DNA from: Gammaproteobacteria bacterium
GTDB lineage: Bacteria; Pseudomonadota; Gammaproteobacteria; Pseudomonadales; Litorivicinaceae
Direction of reading: 5' to 3'
Assembly: GCA_024640985.1 (NCBI GenBank)
Contig: JAHEDY010000006.1
Location: 1-64,000 of the forward strand
Length of the DNA stretch: 64,000 bases
Under the pieces are notes generated by a model. It was not told the origin of the DNA and did no database searches. It saw only the letters and a program-made list of their open reading frames with translations. Positions 6,397-15,855 of the stretch are shown here, one piece after another (position 1 is the stretch's first letter; every line of letters starts with the position of its first letter). Both the position numbers and the translations under genes were made by a program.

Positions 6397-8282
6397 GCGT
6401 CTTATCCATTCAAAATATTCAAGTGAGCTTTGGGGGGCCTGCGATTCTCGATGACTTAAGTCTCAAGATTCAGCCCAAGGAGCGGATCGGATTGCTCGGC
6501 AGAAACGGTGCTGGAAAATCGACCCTGATGAAGTTAATCGCTGGAGAGATTCAGGCAGACTCTGGTGATATCAATCAGAGCCAAAGCCTCAAAGTCGCTC
6601 GGCTGGTGCAGGATGTGCCAACAGGGACCGACGGAACAATCTTTGAGGTGGTCGCCTCAGGCCTTGGTGACTTGACCCCGTTACTCGAGCGTTATCACCG
6701 GGTTCTAAAATCCCTCGAAAGTGATCCTTCAGACAAACACATGCAAGAGCTTGAAGACTGCCAACACGCACTGGAAGCCGCCAATGGTTGGCGTGTTGAG
6801 CAAATGGTCGATCAAACCCTATCCAGATTTGGGCTGGATCCAGAGACTCAGTTCAATGCTCTATCTGGCGGTATGAAACGTCGTGTTTTATTGGCCCGGG
6901 CATTGGTGATTGAGCCCGACTTATTACTACTCGATGAACCTACCAACCATTTGGATATCCCCGCCATCGAATGGCTTGAAGAGCAGATTCGCTTATTCCA
7001 AGGCGCGGTTCTTTTCATCACTCACGACCGCCGTTTTCTCGATGCCTTGGCGACACGAATCGTCGAACTCGACCGCGGAATTTTGCGAAGTTATGAGTGC
7101 AACTATCAAACCTACCTTGAACGACGCGATCAGGAGTTATCGGCTGAAGCTGATCAATTCGCCACCTTTGATAAAAAATTAGCCAAAGAGGAAGAGTGGA
7201 TTCGGCAAGGAATCAAAGCTCGACGCACGCGCAATGAAGGGCGTGTTCGAGCGCTTGAGCAATTAAGAAATGAACGCGCAGCACGCCGCGAGCGCCAACA
7301 GACCGCTGATCTGACACTGATGGATGCGTCCAAATCAGGGCGCCTGGTCATCGAAGCGCAGGATTTAGGCCTCACACTCAGCAACAAGCGATTGTTCGAG
7401 CATTTTTCCACGACAGTGCTGCGAGGTGATCGCATCGGTGTCATCGGTCCAAATGGCGCGGGTAAAAGTACATTAATTAAAACGCTGCTGGGGCAAATGA
7501 CGCCCACATCTGGAACAGCAAAGCTCGGAACAAACCTCGAGATCGCCGTCTTTGACCAGCTTCGCGAGACACTCGATGACGATGCCACGGTGATTGACAA
7601 TCTGCACCATGGGTCGGATTTCGTTGAAGTTGGTGGCGGTAAAAAACATGTGATTGGGTACCTGCAAGACTTTCTGTTCTCTCCAGAACGCGCTCGCGGT
7701 CCAACGCGAATGCTCTCGGGTGGCGAACGCAACCGTTTGTTACTGGCTCGGCTCTTTTTGAAACCCGCCAACTTGTTGATCATGGATGAGCCAACCAACG
7801 ATCTCGACTTAGAGACGTTAGATATCCTTCGTGACACATTACTCGGCTTCAAAGGAACGCTGATTCTCATCAGTCACGATCGCGATTTCTTGGATTCTGT
7901 TGTCACGGGGATTTGGTCGTTTGATCCAGATCACAAGCTTCGTGAGTATGTGGGCGGCTACAGCGACTGGATCAGACAACGACCCAAGGCTTCAGAACCG
8001 GCCGAACACGCTACTGCGGAAAAAACAGTCTCTCAAGACGTCAAACAACAACCGCCTAAAAAACTCGCCTTCCATGAAAAACGCGAATATGACGCCCTTG
8101 GGGCAGAAATTGAACGATTAGAAATCGAAATCAAAGCGCTCGAGGATGCAATGGCAGCTCCGGATTTTTTCCAGTCTAATCCCGAACATGCGGCATCAGA
8201 ATCCACCCGCTATCAGAGTCTTCAAACAGAGCTCGAACTCAAATTCCTGCGATTTATGGAGCTTGACGAGCGCGCGAACTGA
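6393..8282 (+). CDS. uup: ABC-F ATPase Uup
   Basis: A 629-residue soluble protein with two ABC ATPase domains and no membrane segments, typical of ABC-F translation factors that act on the ribosome. Both domains have intact Walker A (GRNGAGKST and GPNGAGKST), signature (LSGGMKRR and LSGGERNR) and Walker B ([12 protein letters not shown] and [12 protein letters not shown]) motifs. A charged linker of about 80 residues separates them. The C-terminal ~90 residues form the basic coiled-coil extension that distinguishes Uup and binds DNA or ribosomes in E. coli. The proposed start is TTG at 6393, inside the trmL stop, preceded by GGAG; an upstream TTG at 6360 would add an atypical tail. Confidence 0.9.
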   Translation: MSVLSIQNIQVSFGGPAILDDLSLKIQPKERIGLLGRNGAGKSTLMKLIAGEIQADSGDINQSQSLKVARLVQDVPTGTDGTIFEVVASGLGDLTPLLERYHRVLKSLESDPSDKHMQELEDCQHALEAANGWRVEQMVDQTLSRFGLDPETQFNALSGGMKRRVLLARALVIEPDLLLLDEPTNHLDIPAIEWLEEQIRLFQGAVLFITHDRRFLDALATRIVELDRGILRSYECNYQTYLERRDQELSAEADQFATFDKKLAKEEEWIRQGIKARRTRNEGRVRALEQLRNERAARRERQQTADLTLMDASKSGRLVIEAQDLGLTLSNKRLFEHFSTTVLRGDRIGVIGPNGAGKSTLIKTLLGQMTPTSGTAKLGTNLEIAVFDQLRETLDDDATVIDNLHHGSDFVEVGGGKKHVIGYLQDFLFSPERARGPTRMLSGGERNRLLLARLFLKPANLLIMDEPTNDLDLETLDILRDTLLGFKGTLILISHDRDFLDSVVTGIWSFDPDHKLREYVGGYSDWIRQRPKASEPAEHATAEKTVSQDVKQQPPKKLAFHEKREYDALGAEIERLEIEIKALEDAMAAPDFFQSNPEHAASESTRYQSLQTELELKFLRFMELDERAN

Positions 8283-8369
8283 TCTCGATCAAGTTCTCTA
8301 TCAGATCCGGCAAATCCTAGCGAACTTGGGGGCTTATCCTTCTGTCATGCAAAGATCGATGGAGCTCTT

Positions 8370-8528
8370 ATGTTTGAAATTGACACAGAAACATTCAACA
8401 CCTTATGGCCAAGCCTAATTGTTGTCGCATTAATGGTCGGCGTCATGGGCTGGGCTATCGTGAAAGCGCTTGGCTTAATCAATCAAGATCCACGCAAAGA
8501 GACAAATCATCACCGAATGAATCACTGA
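8370..8528 (+). CDS. Small membrane protein of unknown function (52 aa)
   Basis: A short frame with GGAG five bases before its ATG. The product starts MFEIDTETFNTLWPS, has one hydrophobic helix (about residues 15-36, with a Gly-x-x-x-Gly type face GVMGW), and ends in a charged tail with two pairs of histidine/asparagine residues. Predicted as a single-pass inner-membrane protein with a cytoplasmic C-terminus. It lies between uup and a secreted protein gene, all on the plus strand. I do not recognise the family. Confidence 0.6.
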   Translation: MFEIDTETFNTLWPSLIVVALMVGVMGWAIVKALGLINQDPRKETNHHRMNH

Positions 8529-8567
8529 CCTCTGTTCAGTCAGACCAAGGCTTGCTAGGCTCTTACC

Positions 8568-8915
8568 ATGATCAAACTCATTGTACTTATCAGCAGCCTT
8601 TGGCTGGTCTCAACGCAAGCGATCGCTCGAGATTTTACGAGCTCAAATATCGACCAAGAATTCTGCAAGGATATTGCCAATAACCTGAAAGAAGTTGGGG
8701 TGAGCGTCTCTCATAAATCGATGACGCAATGTTCGCTGCAAGTCCTCGGCGGGGCATCAGCAACCTTTGAACGCTCCTACGGTGGTCCAGTCAAAGTCCG
8801 CGTTAAAAGCGATCCCTACCGCATGTTCGTTACTCGTGGCGATAACGAGATTGGAACTTGCTATATCCTCCATCCGCGTAAAGTCACGCGAAAGGTTAAA
8901 GACCGGGATTGCTGA
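8568..8915 (+). CDS. Secreted/periplasmic protein of unknown function
   Basis: A 115-residue protein with a Sec signal peptide (MIKLIVLISSLWLVSTQA, cleavage near residue 20). The mature part is small, contains four cysteines (in EFCKD, TQCSL, GTCYI and the last residue), and is rich in lysine, arginine and valine near its end. The even cysteine number suggests two disulfides formed in the periplasm. No family recognised. Its stop overlaps the open frame of the following ModE-like regulator, so the two may be co-expressed. Confidence 0.6.
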   Translation: MIKLIVLISSLWLVSTQAIARDFTSSNIDQEFCKDIANNLKEVGVSVSHKSMTQCSLQVLGGASATFERSYGGPVKVRVKSDPYRMFVTRGDNEIGTCYILHPRKVTRKVKDRDC

Positions 8916-8917
8916 AC

Positions 8918-9262
8918 GTGTCGGTCCCGCGCCTCAAACTCAAGCTCGCCTTGGATGACAACGACACGCTGTTAGGGCCCGGGAAGATTGCGCTACTCAA
9001 AGCCATCCAGAAGGAACACTCGCTGTCTCAAGCAGCGAAATCCATCAATATGTCGTATCGCCGAGCTTGGCTCTTAATTCAAGAATTAAACGATTCTCTC
9101 AAAGATCCCGTTTTAATCAGCAAAACCGGCGGTCAATCTGGCGGCGGCAGTGAATTGACCGCGATGGCCAATCAAATTATCGATGTCTATGAGCAGTTGA
9201 CTCGCGAAGCAGAGCAAGCAACAGAGGCGACTCGTGAATCCATCGCCTCCTTGCTGAAGTAA
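8918..9262 (+). CDS. ModE-type winged-helix DNA-binding protein (no molybdate domain)
   Basis: A 114-residue protein matching the N-terminal DNA-binding half of ModE: a winged helix-turn-helix with GPGKIALLKAIQKEHSLSQA and the recognition-helix stretch MSYRRAWLLIQELN. The C-terminal TOBE/MOP domains that bind molybdate are missing; instead there is a short acidic helix. Such stand-alone proteins are annotated as LysR-type or ModE-like regulators with unknown effectors. GTG 8918 is preferred because GGGA lies about nine bases upstream; a TTG at 8909 in the same frame is too close to it. It converges on tpx. Confidence 0.75.
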   Translation: MSVPRLKLKLALDDNDTLLGPGKIALLKAIQKEHSLSQAAKSINMSYRRAWLLIQELNDSLKDPVLISKTGGQSGGGSELTAMANQIIDVYEQLTREAEQATEATRESIASLLK

Positions 9263-9263
9263 T

Positions 9264-9761
9264 TTATAACACTGCGAGGGCGGCCGCGTAGTCAGGCTCT
9301 TGACCGATCTCTGGAACCAGCTCGACATGTTTGACCTTGGCATCAGGGCCAATCACAACCACAGCGCGCGTTGTTAACCCAGTCAATTTACCGGACAAAA
9401 TCGTCACACCATAATCGTCTGAAAAGCTGGATCGGAAGGTCGAACCCGTCTCAACACGCTCAAGTCCTTCTGCCCCACAAAAACGCGATTGAGCAAACGG
9501 AAGATCCGCACTGACACACAATACGTGAGTATCGGCAAGTGACGAGAGTTCCTCGTTGAATCGACGAGTACTCTGCGCGCATGTCGGCGTGTCGATGGAT
9601 GGAAAAATGTTGAGAATCAGATGTTTTCCAGCGTAAGAAGCCAACGTGATTTCTGACAAATCGTTAGCGACCAATGAAAACTCAGGCGCTTTTGCACCGA
9701 CCGCTGGCAAGCCGCCGTCGACTTCGATCATGTCGCCTCGGTGGGAAATAGTCACTGTCAT
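9264..9761 (-). CDS. tpx: Thiol peroxidase Tpx
   Basis: A 165-residue atypical 2-Cys peroxiredoxin that reduces hydrogen peroxide and lipid or alkyl hydroperoxides with electrons from thioredoxin. The peroxidatic cysteine is in SIDTPTCAQSTRRFN (about residue 60) and the resolving cysteine in SRFCGAEGLE (about residue 94), the spacing typical of Tpx. The ending VELVPEIGQEPDY is also family-typical. Length equals that of E. coli Tpx. It is followed on the same strand by no gene and preceded by the exported methionine sulfoxide reductase, a second oxidative-damage function. Confidence 0.93.
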   Translation of the reverse strand: MTVTISHRGDMIEVDGGLPAVGAKAPEFSLVANDLSEITLASYAGKHLILNIFPSIDTPTCAQSTRRFNEELSSLADTHVLCVSADLPFAQSRFCGAEGLERVETGSTFRSSFSDDYGVTILSGKLTGLTTRAVVVIGPDAKVKHVELVPEIGQEPDYAAALAVL

Positions 9762-9820
9762 GGGGATTCCTTATTGTGGTTTCGGTAAATCGATCATAGG
9801 TGCAAATTCATGGCTTTCAA

Positions 9821-10891
9821 TCACTGATTGAGCGCATTCTCAAATTGGCTCAGATATTTTTCATAACCACGGGCTTTAAGATTCGCCACGGGGATAAACT
9901 CGAGCGAAGCAGAATTGATGCAGTATCGAAGTCCCGTCGGCGCAGGGCCATCGGGAAACACATGCCCCAGATGTGAATCACCAAATTTCGAACGGACCTC
10001 AATCCGCTTCATCCAGAGCTTTGAATCATCCCTTTCAACAATATGTGATGACTCAAGTGGCTGCCAAAAGGAAGGCCATCCGGTTCCCGAATCGTATTTA
10101 TGAAGCGAGCTAAATAAGGGTTCACCACTGACGATATCGACGTAAATACCGTCAGCTTTTTGATCCCAATACACGTTTTGGAAGGGGGGTTCAGTGCCAT
10201 CGTCCTGAGTGACTTGAAATTGCAATGGAGTCAATTGAGCCCGAATTTCCTCAACACTTGGTTTTCGATAGGTGCTCTCTTTCAATGCGGCTCCATCAAA
10301 TAGCCTGAATCCCGGTTGCTGCGCCCATGCCCGATCGAGAAATTGATCTCGGCCCGACCGATAGCGATAGAATTTATATTGCAAGGCATTGGTTTTGTAG
10401 TAGTCCTGATGATAATCCTCAGCCATGTAAAAAGTTGGCGCTGGGAGGATTTCCGTCACGATCGGCGCATCAAAGAGCCCTGCTTGCTCGAGCCGACGCT
10501 TCGACTCAAGAGCCAGTGCCATCTGCTCCTCATTGTGCGTAAAAATCACCGTCCGATACTGCGAACCGCGATCAACAAATTGCCCGCCAGCATCGGTTGG
10601 ATCCACTTGTTTCCAAAAGGTCTCCAACAAGGCCTGGTAGTCTACGATCCTGGCGTCATAGGTGACTTCCACGACCTCAATGTGTCCAGTGTGTCCAGCC
10701 GTCACTTCGGCGTAGGTTGGATCACTTGTCGAGCCACCCGCATAACCAGACACCACTGCGCTGACACCATGAATGGATTCAAAAGGGGGCTCCAAGCACC
10801 AGAAGCATCCGCCACCAAAGGTGGCTTTGTGTGTATCGGCCGCTGACACAGAGCTAGCTAGACAGCATAACAAGGCGAGTGCGTGTTTCAT
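9821..10891 (-). CDS. msrAB: Exported bifunctional peptide methionine sulfoxide reductase MsrA-MsrB
   Basis: A 356-residue fusion. After a signal peptide (residues 1 to about 17, ending SVSA) comes an MsrA domain, with the catalytic [13 protein letters not shown] and the substrate loop [15 protein letters not shown]. An MsrB domain follows, with [14 protein letters not shown] and the catalytic [11 protein letters not shown] near the C-terminus. The pair repairs both S- and R-methionine sulfoxide in periplasmic proteins. The MsrB part lacks the two CxxC zinc knuckles, as in other MsrAB fusions. Electrons would have to come across the membrane from a DsbD/CcdA-like donor not present in this window. 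It lies upstream of tpx with a gap of about 60 bp. Confidence 0.92.
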   Translation of the reverse strand: MKHALALLCCLASSVSAADTHKATFGGGCFWCLEPPFESIHGVSAVVSGYAGGSTSDPTYAEVTAGHTGHIEVVEVTYDARIVDYQALLETFWKQVDPTDAGGQFVDRGSQYRTVIFTHNEEQMALALESKRRLEQAGLFDAPIVTEILPAPTFYMAEDYHQDYYKTNALQYKFYRYRSGRDQFLDRAWAQQPGFRLFDGAALKESTYRKPSVEEIRAQLTPLQFQVTQDDGTEPPFQNVYWDQKADGIYVDIVSGEPLFSSLHKYDSGTGWPSFWQPLESSHIVERDDSKLWMKRIEVRSKFGDSHLGHVFPDGPAPTGLRYCINSASLEFIPVANLKARGYEKYLSQFENALNQ

Positions 10892-10918
10892 CGAAACTCC
10901 GTTTAACGATTGTTCACT

Positions 10919-11824
10919 CTAGATTTGCGACTTTAGTCGCATTTGGGCAAGTCTTGCAACTATTCGTCCATCAATGATCGCCAGTCCCAACGCAATCAAT
11001 AGATAAGCAAGGATATGCTGTATTGCCAAAACCTCGCCCAAGAAGGCGATGCCAAGCGCTGAGGCACTGACTGGAACCAAAAATGTGACCAACACAACGT
11101 TACTAGCGCCGGCGGTCTTGAGCACTCGAAAATAGATAAAAAATGCCAGCGTTGTGGATAATAAGCCGATACCCATCAAAGCCAACCAAGGACCTATTCC
11201 AGGCATTGGAAGGCTCCATGGCTGATCGATCAGACAGACAACAGGGAACATCCAGAGAGTTCCATAAAGGACCTGACCCGTCGCATTCAACATCGGGGGA
11301 TTGGACTTCAAGCGCTTTGAATACACCGACCCAAATGCGTAACAAATCGTTGCCGTTAGACCTGCTGCCATCCCAAGAAATGACGCGCCACCCTGCATTG
11401 CTGCGGGGCCAAACAACACCAAAACACCACCAAATCCAAACGCAATGCCGAAAGTCTTTCTCAAGGACAGCCGTTCATCTGTGGTCAATTGATGAGCAAC
11501 CACCGCTGTCATAATGGGCGTCGAGGCGTTGATGATTGACGCAAGAGATCCTGTAATTTCAGTCTGACCAAAACTAATCAAACTGAATGGGATCGCGTTA
11601 TTGATCAATCCAATAAAGGCAAACGAGCGCCATTGCGTCATCAAGGGTCGAAGTGGGTGCCCTAATAGTTTCAATAGGCCGACCAAGCCGGCAAGACCGA
11701 CTATTAAACGACCAAGTACACTTGTCATTGGCGGCATCGCCTCAAGCATCACTTCAACAAAGAAAAACGATCCTCCCCACACCAGAGAAAGGATCGCTAT
11801 ACGTATCCAATCAGCGACTGCCAT
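10919..11824 (-). CDS. EamA/DMT family metabolite exporter
   Basis: A 301-residue protein with ten predicted transmembrane helices formed by two EamA repeats. Recognisable features are the N-terminal SLVWGGSFFFVEVML and the second-repeat pattern ending in GEVLAIQHILAYLLIALG. Members export amino acids, nucleosides or other metabolites; the substrate cannot be assigned. It is divergent from ptrB, with only 40 bp between the two start codons. Confidence 0.85.
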   Translation of the reverse strand: MAVADWIRIAILSLVWGGSFFFVEVMLEAMPPMTSVLGRLIVGLAGLVGLLKLLGHPLRPLMTQWRSFAFIGLINNAIPFSLISFGQTEITGSLASIINASTPIMTAVVAHQLTTDERLSLRKTFGIAFGFGGVLVLFGPAAMQGGASFLGMAAGLTATICYAFGSVYSKRLKSNPPMLNATGQVLYGTLWMFPVVCLIDQPWSLPMPGIGPWLALMGIGLLSTTLAFFIYFRVLKTAGASNVVLVTFLVPVSASALGIAFLGEVLAIQHILAYLLIALGLAIIDGRIVARLAQMRLKSQI

Positions 11825-11864
11825 AAGACCTCACAATAGCGAGCGGCTAGCGTACACTAGGGTC

Positions 11865-13919
11865 ATGCAAACCCCAACGACAGAAAATCACTGGCTCAAA
11901 GCCGCAAACTGGCAAGAAGTACTCGAGGATCCTGACTCGCTACCTGCTGACATTCGCAGCTATCTGGAAACGCAAAATCAAACGGCGGACCGATGGCTTG
12001 GTGGCGACACATCCAGACAATGGATCATCGATGAACTGAAAGCGACAATCCGCGATCGGGACGACTCGGTGGCCATCTGCGAAGGAGAATTTCAATACTG
12101 GCAACGCTTTGTTGAAGGTGCCGAGCATCCTGATTTCCTGAGACAACAGGACGCTCAAGACGCACAAATTCTGTTGTGCGGCGACGAACGCGCATCCAAT
12201 CATCCTTACTACGACATTGGAGCAGCTGATCACTCACCTAACCATCAGCTGTTTGCGGTCACTGAAGACCGACAAGGATCCGAACGCTACACCCTCACCA
12301 TCTTCAATGCCGGCTCCAACCAACCATTGGAACCAGCCCTAGTCGACTGCCGTGGTGACTTTGAGTGGAGCGCTGACAGTTCGAAAATTCTTTACACACG
12401 TTTAGATGAACATCAACGGCCGAGTACCGTTTGGTGTCATCTCGTCGGCACAAGCCAAAGTGACGACCAGTTAGTCTTTCAACTCGATCATCCTGGTCGA
12501 TTCATTGGTCTTGGTAAAACCAGTTCAGAGGCTTGGATCACCATTGATATTCATGATCACCAAACCAGCCAAACCTTTCTGCTTCCTGCATCCCTCGATG
12601 ACCTCACTCTCATGACTGTGACCGATTGGATCGAGGGGTTGGAATATGAAGTTGAACATGTTGAGCCCTATTTGATCATCCGTGGCAACCAAAACCACGA
12701 AGACTTTGCACTGTTTCGAGCGCCGATTCCCACATTAACTCAGCCTAGCAACCCCGACCAATGGCACATCCTTTGGGTTCCGACACAAGGACATCTCTTC
12801 AGTGATTTCGAAATCCTGAAAAATCACTGGATCATTGAATACTCTGAAGAAGGCTGTGGCCGTTATTTCATTGCCGAACCAGATCCAGAGACCTTCAAGA
12901 TTCGACAGACCTTAGCGCTTGAATCGTCAATCCATGATGCACACCTCGATCCTTTACCGGGTTTTGAACGCGACAAGATTCGCATGCGAATCTCCACTCC
13001 CGCCATGCCGCCAGAGGTTCGCGAGATTGACTTACGAACCGGCGAATCCGTCCGATTGAAAGTCTCGTCACCGCCGAATGGCCACACAGAATCGAACTAC
13101 ATCGTCCAGCGTCATTATGGAATCTCCGGCGATGGTCAGAAAATCCCCATGACCATCGTCCGCCATCGTGATGTCACTCCAAGCGCGCAAAGTCCTGTCT
13201 TGTTGACAGGCTATGGCGCTTACGGCATGAGTCTCACACCTGGCTTCAGCGCCAGTCGCCGGACACTGTTAACTCGAGGCGTGATTCATGTGACAGCGCA
13301 TGTCCGTGGTGGCATGGAGAATGGATACCAATGGTATCGATCGGGCCGCATGGCTAACAAAGATCGATCCTTTGATGATCTCATCGGTGCTGCCGAAACC
13401 TTGATTCGCGATGGATGGACCTCGGCCGGAAACATTGTTCTACACGGTGGGAGTGCTGGTGGTTTATTGGTTGGCACCACCGTCATGCGTCGACCAGAAC
13501 TGTTTAAAGGCGTCATCGCTGACGTGCCATTTGTGGATGTGCTCGAAACCATGCTCGACGCTGATCTTCCATTGACGCCTCCAGAATGGCCCGAGTGGGG
13601 CAATCCGATCGAATCTTCCGATGCCAAGCGTCGGCTGGCTCACTTCTCGCCGACGCTGATGGTCGAGCAACGTCCGTATCCATGCATCTTGGCAACAGCA
13701 GGCCTCACTGACCCGCGAGTCACCTATTGGGAACCGGCACGCTGGATTCACCAGCTTCAAGCCATCGCCGAAGGCGGACCATTTCTGCTATACACCGAAC
13801 TCAATGCAGGACACGGCGGTCCGAGTGGACGATATGCAGGCCTTGATGATATCGCCCGAATTTATCAAGCTGTGATGCAGTTGTTTGCACTACCCAAAGA
13901 GGCACCCTATGCCCTTTAA
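11865..13919 (+). CDS. ptrB: Oligopeptidase B (prolyl oligopeptidase family, S9A)
   Basis: A 684-residue cytosolic serine peptidase that cleaves short peptides after Lys or Arg. The first ~400 residues form the seven-bladed propeller that excludes large substrates. The C-terminal alpha/beta-hydrolase domain contains GYGAYGMS, HVRGGMENGYQW, the nucleophile motif HGGSAGGLL, and the catalytic His in LNAGHGGPSGR. Length is that of E. coli PtrB. The frame is open for 264 bases further upstream, but ATG 11865, preceded by AGGG, matches the family start. Its last codons overlap the HAD gene by 11 bases, so the two are co-translated. Confidence 0.88.
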   Translation: MQTPTTENHWLKAANWQEVLEDPDSLPADIRSYLETQNQTADRWLGGDTSRQWIIDELKATIRDRDDSVAICEGEFQYWQRFVEGAEHPDFLRQQDAQDAQILLCGDERASNHPYYDIGAADHSPNHQLFAVTEDRQGSERYTLTIFNAGSNQPLEPALVDCRGDFEWSADSSKILYTRLDEHQRPSTVWCHLVGTSQSDDQLVFQLDHPGRFIGLGKTSSEAWITIDIHDHQTSQTFLLPASLDDLTLMTVTDWIEGLEYEVEHVEPYLIIRGNQNHEDFALFRAPIPTLTQPSNPDQWHILWVPTQGHLFSDFEILKNHWIIEYSEEGCGRYFIAEPDPETFKIRQTLALESSIHDAHLDPLPGFERDKIRMRISTPAMPPEVREIDLRTGESVRLKVSSPPNGHTESNYIVQRHYGISGDGQKIPMTIVRHRDVTPSAQSPVLLTGYGAYGMSLTPGFSASRRTLLTRGVIHVTAHVRGGMENGYQWYRSGRMANKDRSFDDLIGAAETLIRDGWTSAGNIVLHGGSAGGLLVGTTVMRRPELFKGVIADVPFVDVLETMLDADLPLTPPEWPEWGNPIESSDAKRRLAHFSPTLMVEQRPYPCILATAGLTDPRVTYWEPARWIHQLQAIAEGGPFLLYTELNAGHGGPSGRYAGLDDIARIYQAVMQLFALPKEAPYAL

Positions 13920-14589
13920 CATTGACTGGCGCTCAATCGACGATGTCCTGTTGGATATGGATGGAACTTTGTTGGATTTGCACTATGACGCAACCTTTTG
14001 GTTAAACAACGTCCATTCAATCGTTGCTAATCTCACCGGTGAACCGGAACACGCAATTCAGGAGCGGTTTCATCGAGAACTGAAGAAGCATGAAGGCACC
14101 TTGGCTTGGTATTGCACCGATTACTGGGCTGATTTTTTTGGCATTGATTTGATTGAAGCCAAACAGCAATTAGCGCACTTAATCCGGTTTCGTCCCCATG
14201 CTGAACAATTTTTGCAAGCGCTGAATTCGCTGCCCCTTCGCACACTGATCGCGACCAATGCACATCCCGATGTCATTCAACTCAAACTCAATGTGGTTCC
14301 ACTGGCTGACATGGTTGATGGCATTGTTTCCAGTCACCAATACGGTGTTGCTAAAGAGCATCCCGATTTTTGGCGTGCATTGTTCGATGAATATGCCATC
14401 AATCCTGACCGAGCCCTATTCATGGATGATTCACCCAAGGTACTCGATGCAGCTGATCGCGCTGGCGTTCGCGAGGTTGTCGAGATCAGACATCCAAATC
14501 TTTCTGAGCCACCGCGAACTACTTGGAGACAGGGAATCGATGATTTTGATGTCTTATTCCCGGGACTCGAGGCCTTCGGTCGACCATGA
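13909..14589 (+). CDS. yrfG: HAD-superfamily nucleotidase, YrfG type
   Basis: A 226-residue phosphatase with the HAD motifs in order: DVLLDMDGTLLDL (nucleophile Asp and acid/base Asp), TLIATNAHP (motif II), GVAKEHPDFW (motif III Lys) and LFMDDSPKVLDAA (motif IV). It follows E. coli YrfG, a GMP/IMP 5'-nucleotidase, in sequence and in genomic position directly before hslR. Substrate specificity is inferred from the homologue. It overlaps ptrB upstream and hslR downstream (ATGA). Confidence 0.87.
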   Translation: MPFNIDWRSIDDVLLDMDGTLLDLHYDATFWLNNVHSIVANLTGEPEHAIQERFHRELKKHEGTLAWYCTDYWADFFGIDLIEAKQQLAHLIRFRPHAEQFLQALNSLPLRTLIATNAHPDVIQLKLNVVPLADMVDGIVSSHQYGVAKEHPDFWRALFDEYAINPDRALFMDDSPKVLDAADRAGVREVVEIRHPNLSEPPRTTWRQGIDDFDVLFPGLEAFGRP

Positions 14590-14972
14590 GCGGTGTGAGA
14601 CTGGATAAATGGTTATGGGCTGCTCGATTCTTTAAAACCCGAGGATTGGCGCGTGATGCCGTCGATGGCGGAAAAATCCACATTGATGGTGTGAAAGCCA
14701 AACCATCGAAGATGGTGATCCCAGGCCTTGAGATTGAAATCTCTCGCGGGCAAACCGATATGATCGTCCAAGTGATCGATATTCGCGAGGATCGAAGACC
14801 GGCCGTCGAAGCACAACAACTGTACGAGGAAACGCCTGAGTCGATCAAAAAACGAGAAACCGACCGTGACCTCAATCGATTCTCAAGAGCTGGCTTTCAA
14901 CCAGCTGACCATCGACCGAATAAACGAGAGCGTCGGCAGATGACAAAGCTGAAAGGAATATTTCATGATTGA
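14586..14972 (+). CDS. hslR: Ribosome-associated heat shock protein Hsp15
   Basis: A 128-residue S4-domain RNA-binding protein. The S4 fold begins VRLDKWLWAARFFKTRGLA and continues with AVDGGKIHIDGVKAKPS. The C-terminal third is basic and unstructured, as in E. coli Hsp15, which binds free 50S subunits with a stalled nascent chain and helps recycle them. The ATG overlaps the yrfG stop as ATGA, and its own stop lies within hslO, so the four genes yrfG-hslR-hslO-pckA-like form one operon. Confidence 0.93.
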   Translation: MSGVRLDKWLWAARFFKTRGLARDAVDGGKIHIDGVKAKPSKMVIPGLEIEISRGQTDMIVQVIDIREDRRPAVEAQQLYEETPESIKKRETDRDLNRFSRAGFQPADHRPNKRERRQMTKLKGIFHD

Positions 14973-15855
14973 TTTGCCAGCTGACCATGATGCGGTCAGG
15001 AAATATCTGTGTGACGATGCTCCCGATGCACGTCTGATGACGGTGAAACTTGGCCAATCGAAAGACGACATGCTCGATCATCAAAAGATGCCGACCCCGA
15101 TTAAAACGCTCTGTGCGGAATTGGTGGCCGCAACCTGCGTGCTCGCGCATATGCTGAAATTCGATGGTGAAATGATCGTCCAGATTAAAGGTGCTGGTCC
15201 TGTGAACATGATGGTTGCCGAATGCTCTTCGAAGGGACGAATTCGAGCGACCGCTCAATGGGATGACATTGGTCACTACACCACCTTCAGTGAACTGATC
15301 GGAAAAGGCTATATGGCTGTCACAGTGGATCCAAAACAGGGCGAGCGTTATCAGGGCATCGTCCCATTGGAATCTGGATCCATTGAGGGTTGCATCAATC
15401 ACTATTTCGACAGTTCAGAACAACTCGATACCAAATTATGGCTTTCCAGTGATGTGGCCACAGTTGCTGGCTTACTGATTCAACGCATCCCGGATGAAGG
15501 TGGCAGTCGCGCAAGCAAACCATCAAATTGGGAGACACTATCGACACTTGCAGCCACCGTGACCAAAGAAGAACTCGCCTCTGATGCTGGCCCTCTGTTG
15601 GTCTACAAGCTATTCCATGAACTCAGCCCTCGAAGTTTTGACCCGTTTTCGATTCATTTTGGCTGCTCATGCACACGAGAGCGATCGTCTCGAGCAATCC
15701 GTGCTCTTGGTGAAACCGAGGTAAAACAATTGTTTGCAGAGCAACCTTCGGTAACCGTCGACTGCCATTTCTGCGGACGGGTATACCAATACGATCAGGC
15801 TGACTTAGAATGGCTTCTCTCTGATCAGCCACCGAGGTCTGACACACTACAATGA
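14965..15855 (+). CDS. hslO: Redox-regulated chaperone Hsp33
   Basis: A 296-residue holdase chaperone, activated by oxidation when its zinc-bound cysteines form disulfides. The N-terminal domain has the conserved LKFDGEMIVQIKGAGP and GERYQGIVPLE stretches. The C-terminal redox switch has the four zinc ligands in CSC (FGCSCTRER) and CHFC (VDCHFCGRVYQYD). All four cysteines are intact, so redox sensing should work. The start overlaps the end of hslR by eight bases and the stop overlaps the start of the next gene as ATGA. Confidence 0.94.
   Translation: MIDLPADHDAVRKYLCDDAPDARLMTVKLGQSKDDMLDHQKMPTPIKTLCAELVAATCVLAHMLKFDGEMIVQIKGAGPVNMMVAECSSKGRIRATAQWDDIGHYTTFSELIGKGYMAVTVDPKQGERYQGIVPLESGSIEGCINHYFDSSEQLDTKLWLSSDVATVAGLLIQRIPDEGGSRASKPSNWETLSTLAATVTKEELASDAGPLLVYKLFHELSPRSFDPFSIHFGCSCTRERSSRAIRALGETEVKQLFAEQPSVTVDCHFCGRVYQYDQADLEWLLSDQPPRSDTLQ

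Noticed and set aside
7154-7870. 238-codon open frame on the minus strand inside uup
   Set aside because: Ser/Arg/Pro-rich shadow of the ABC-F gene; no domain pattern.
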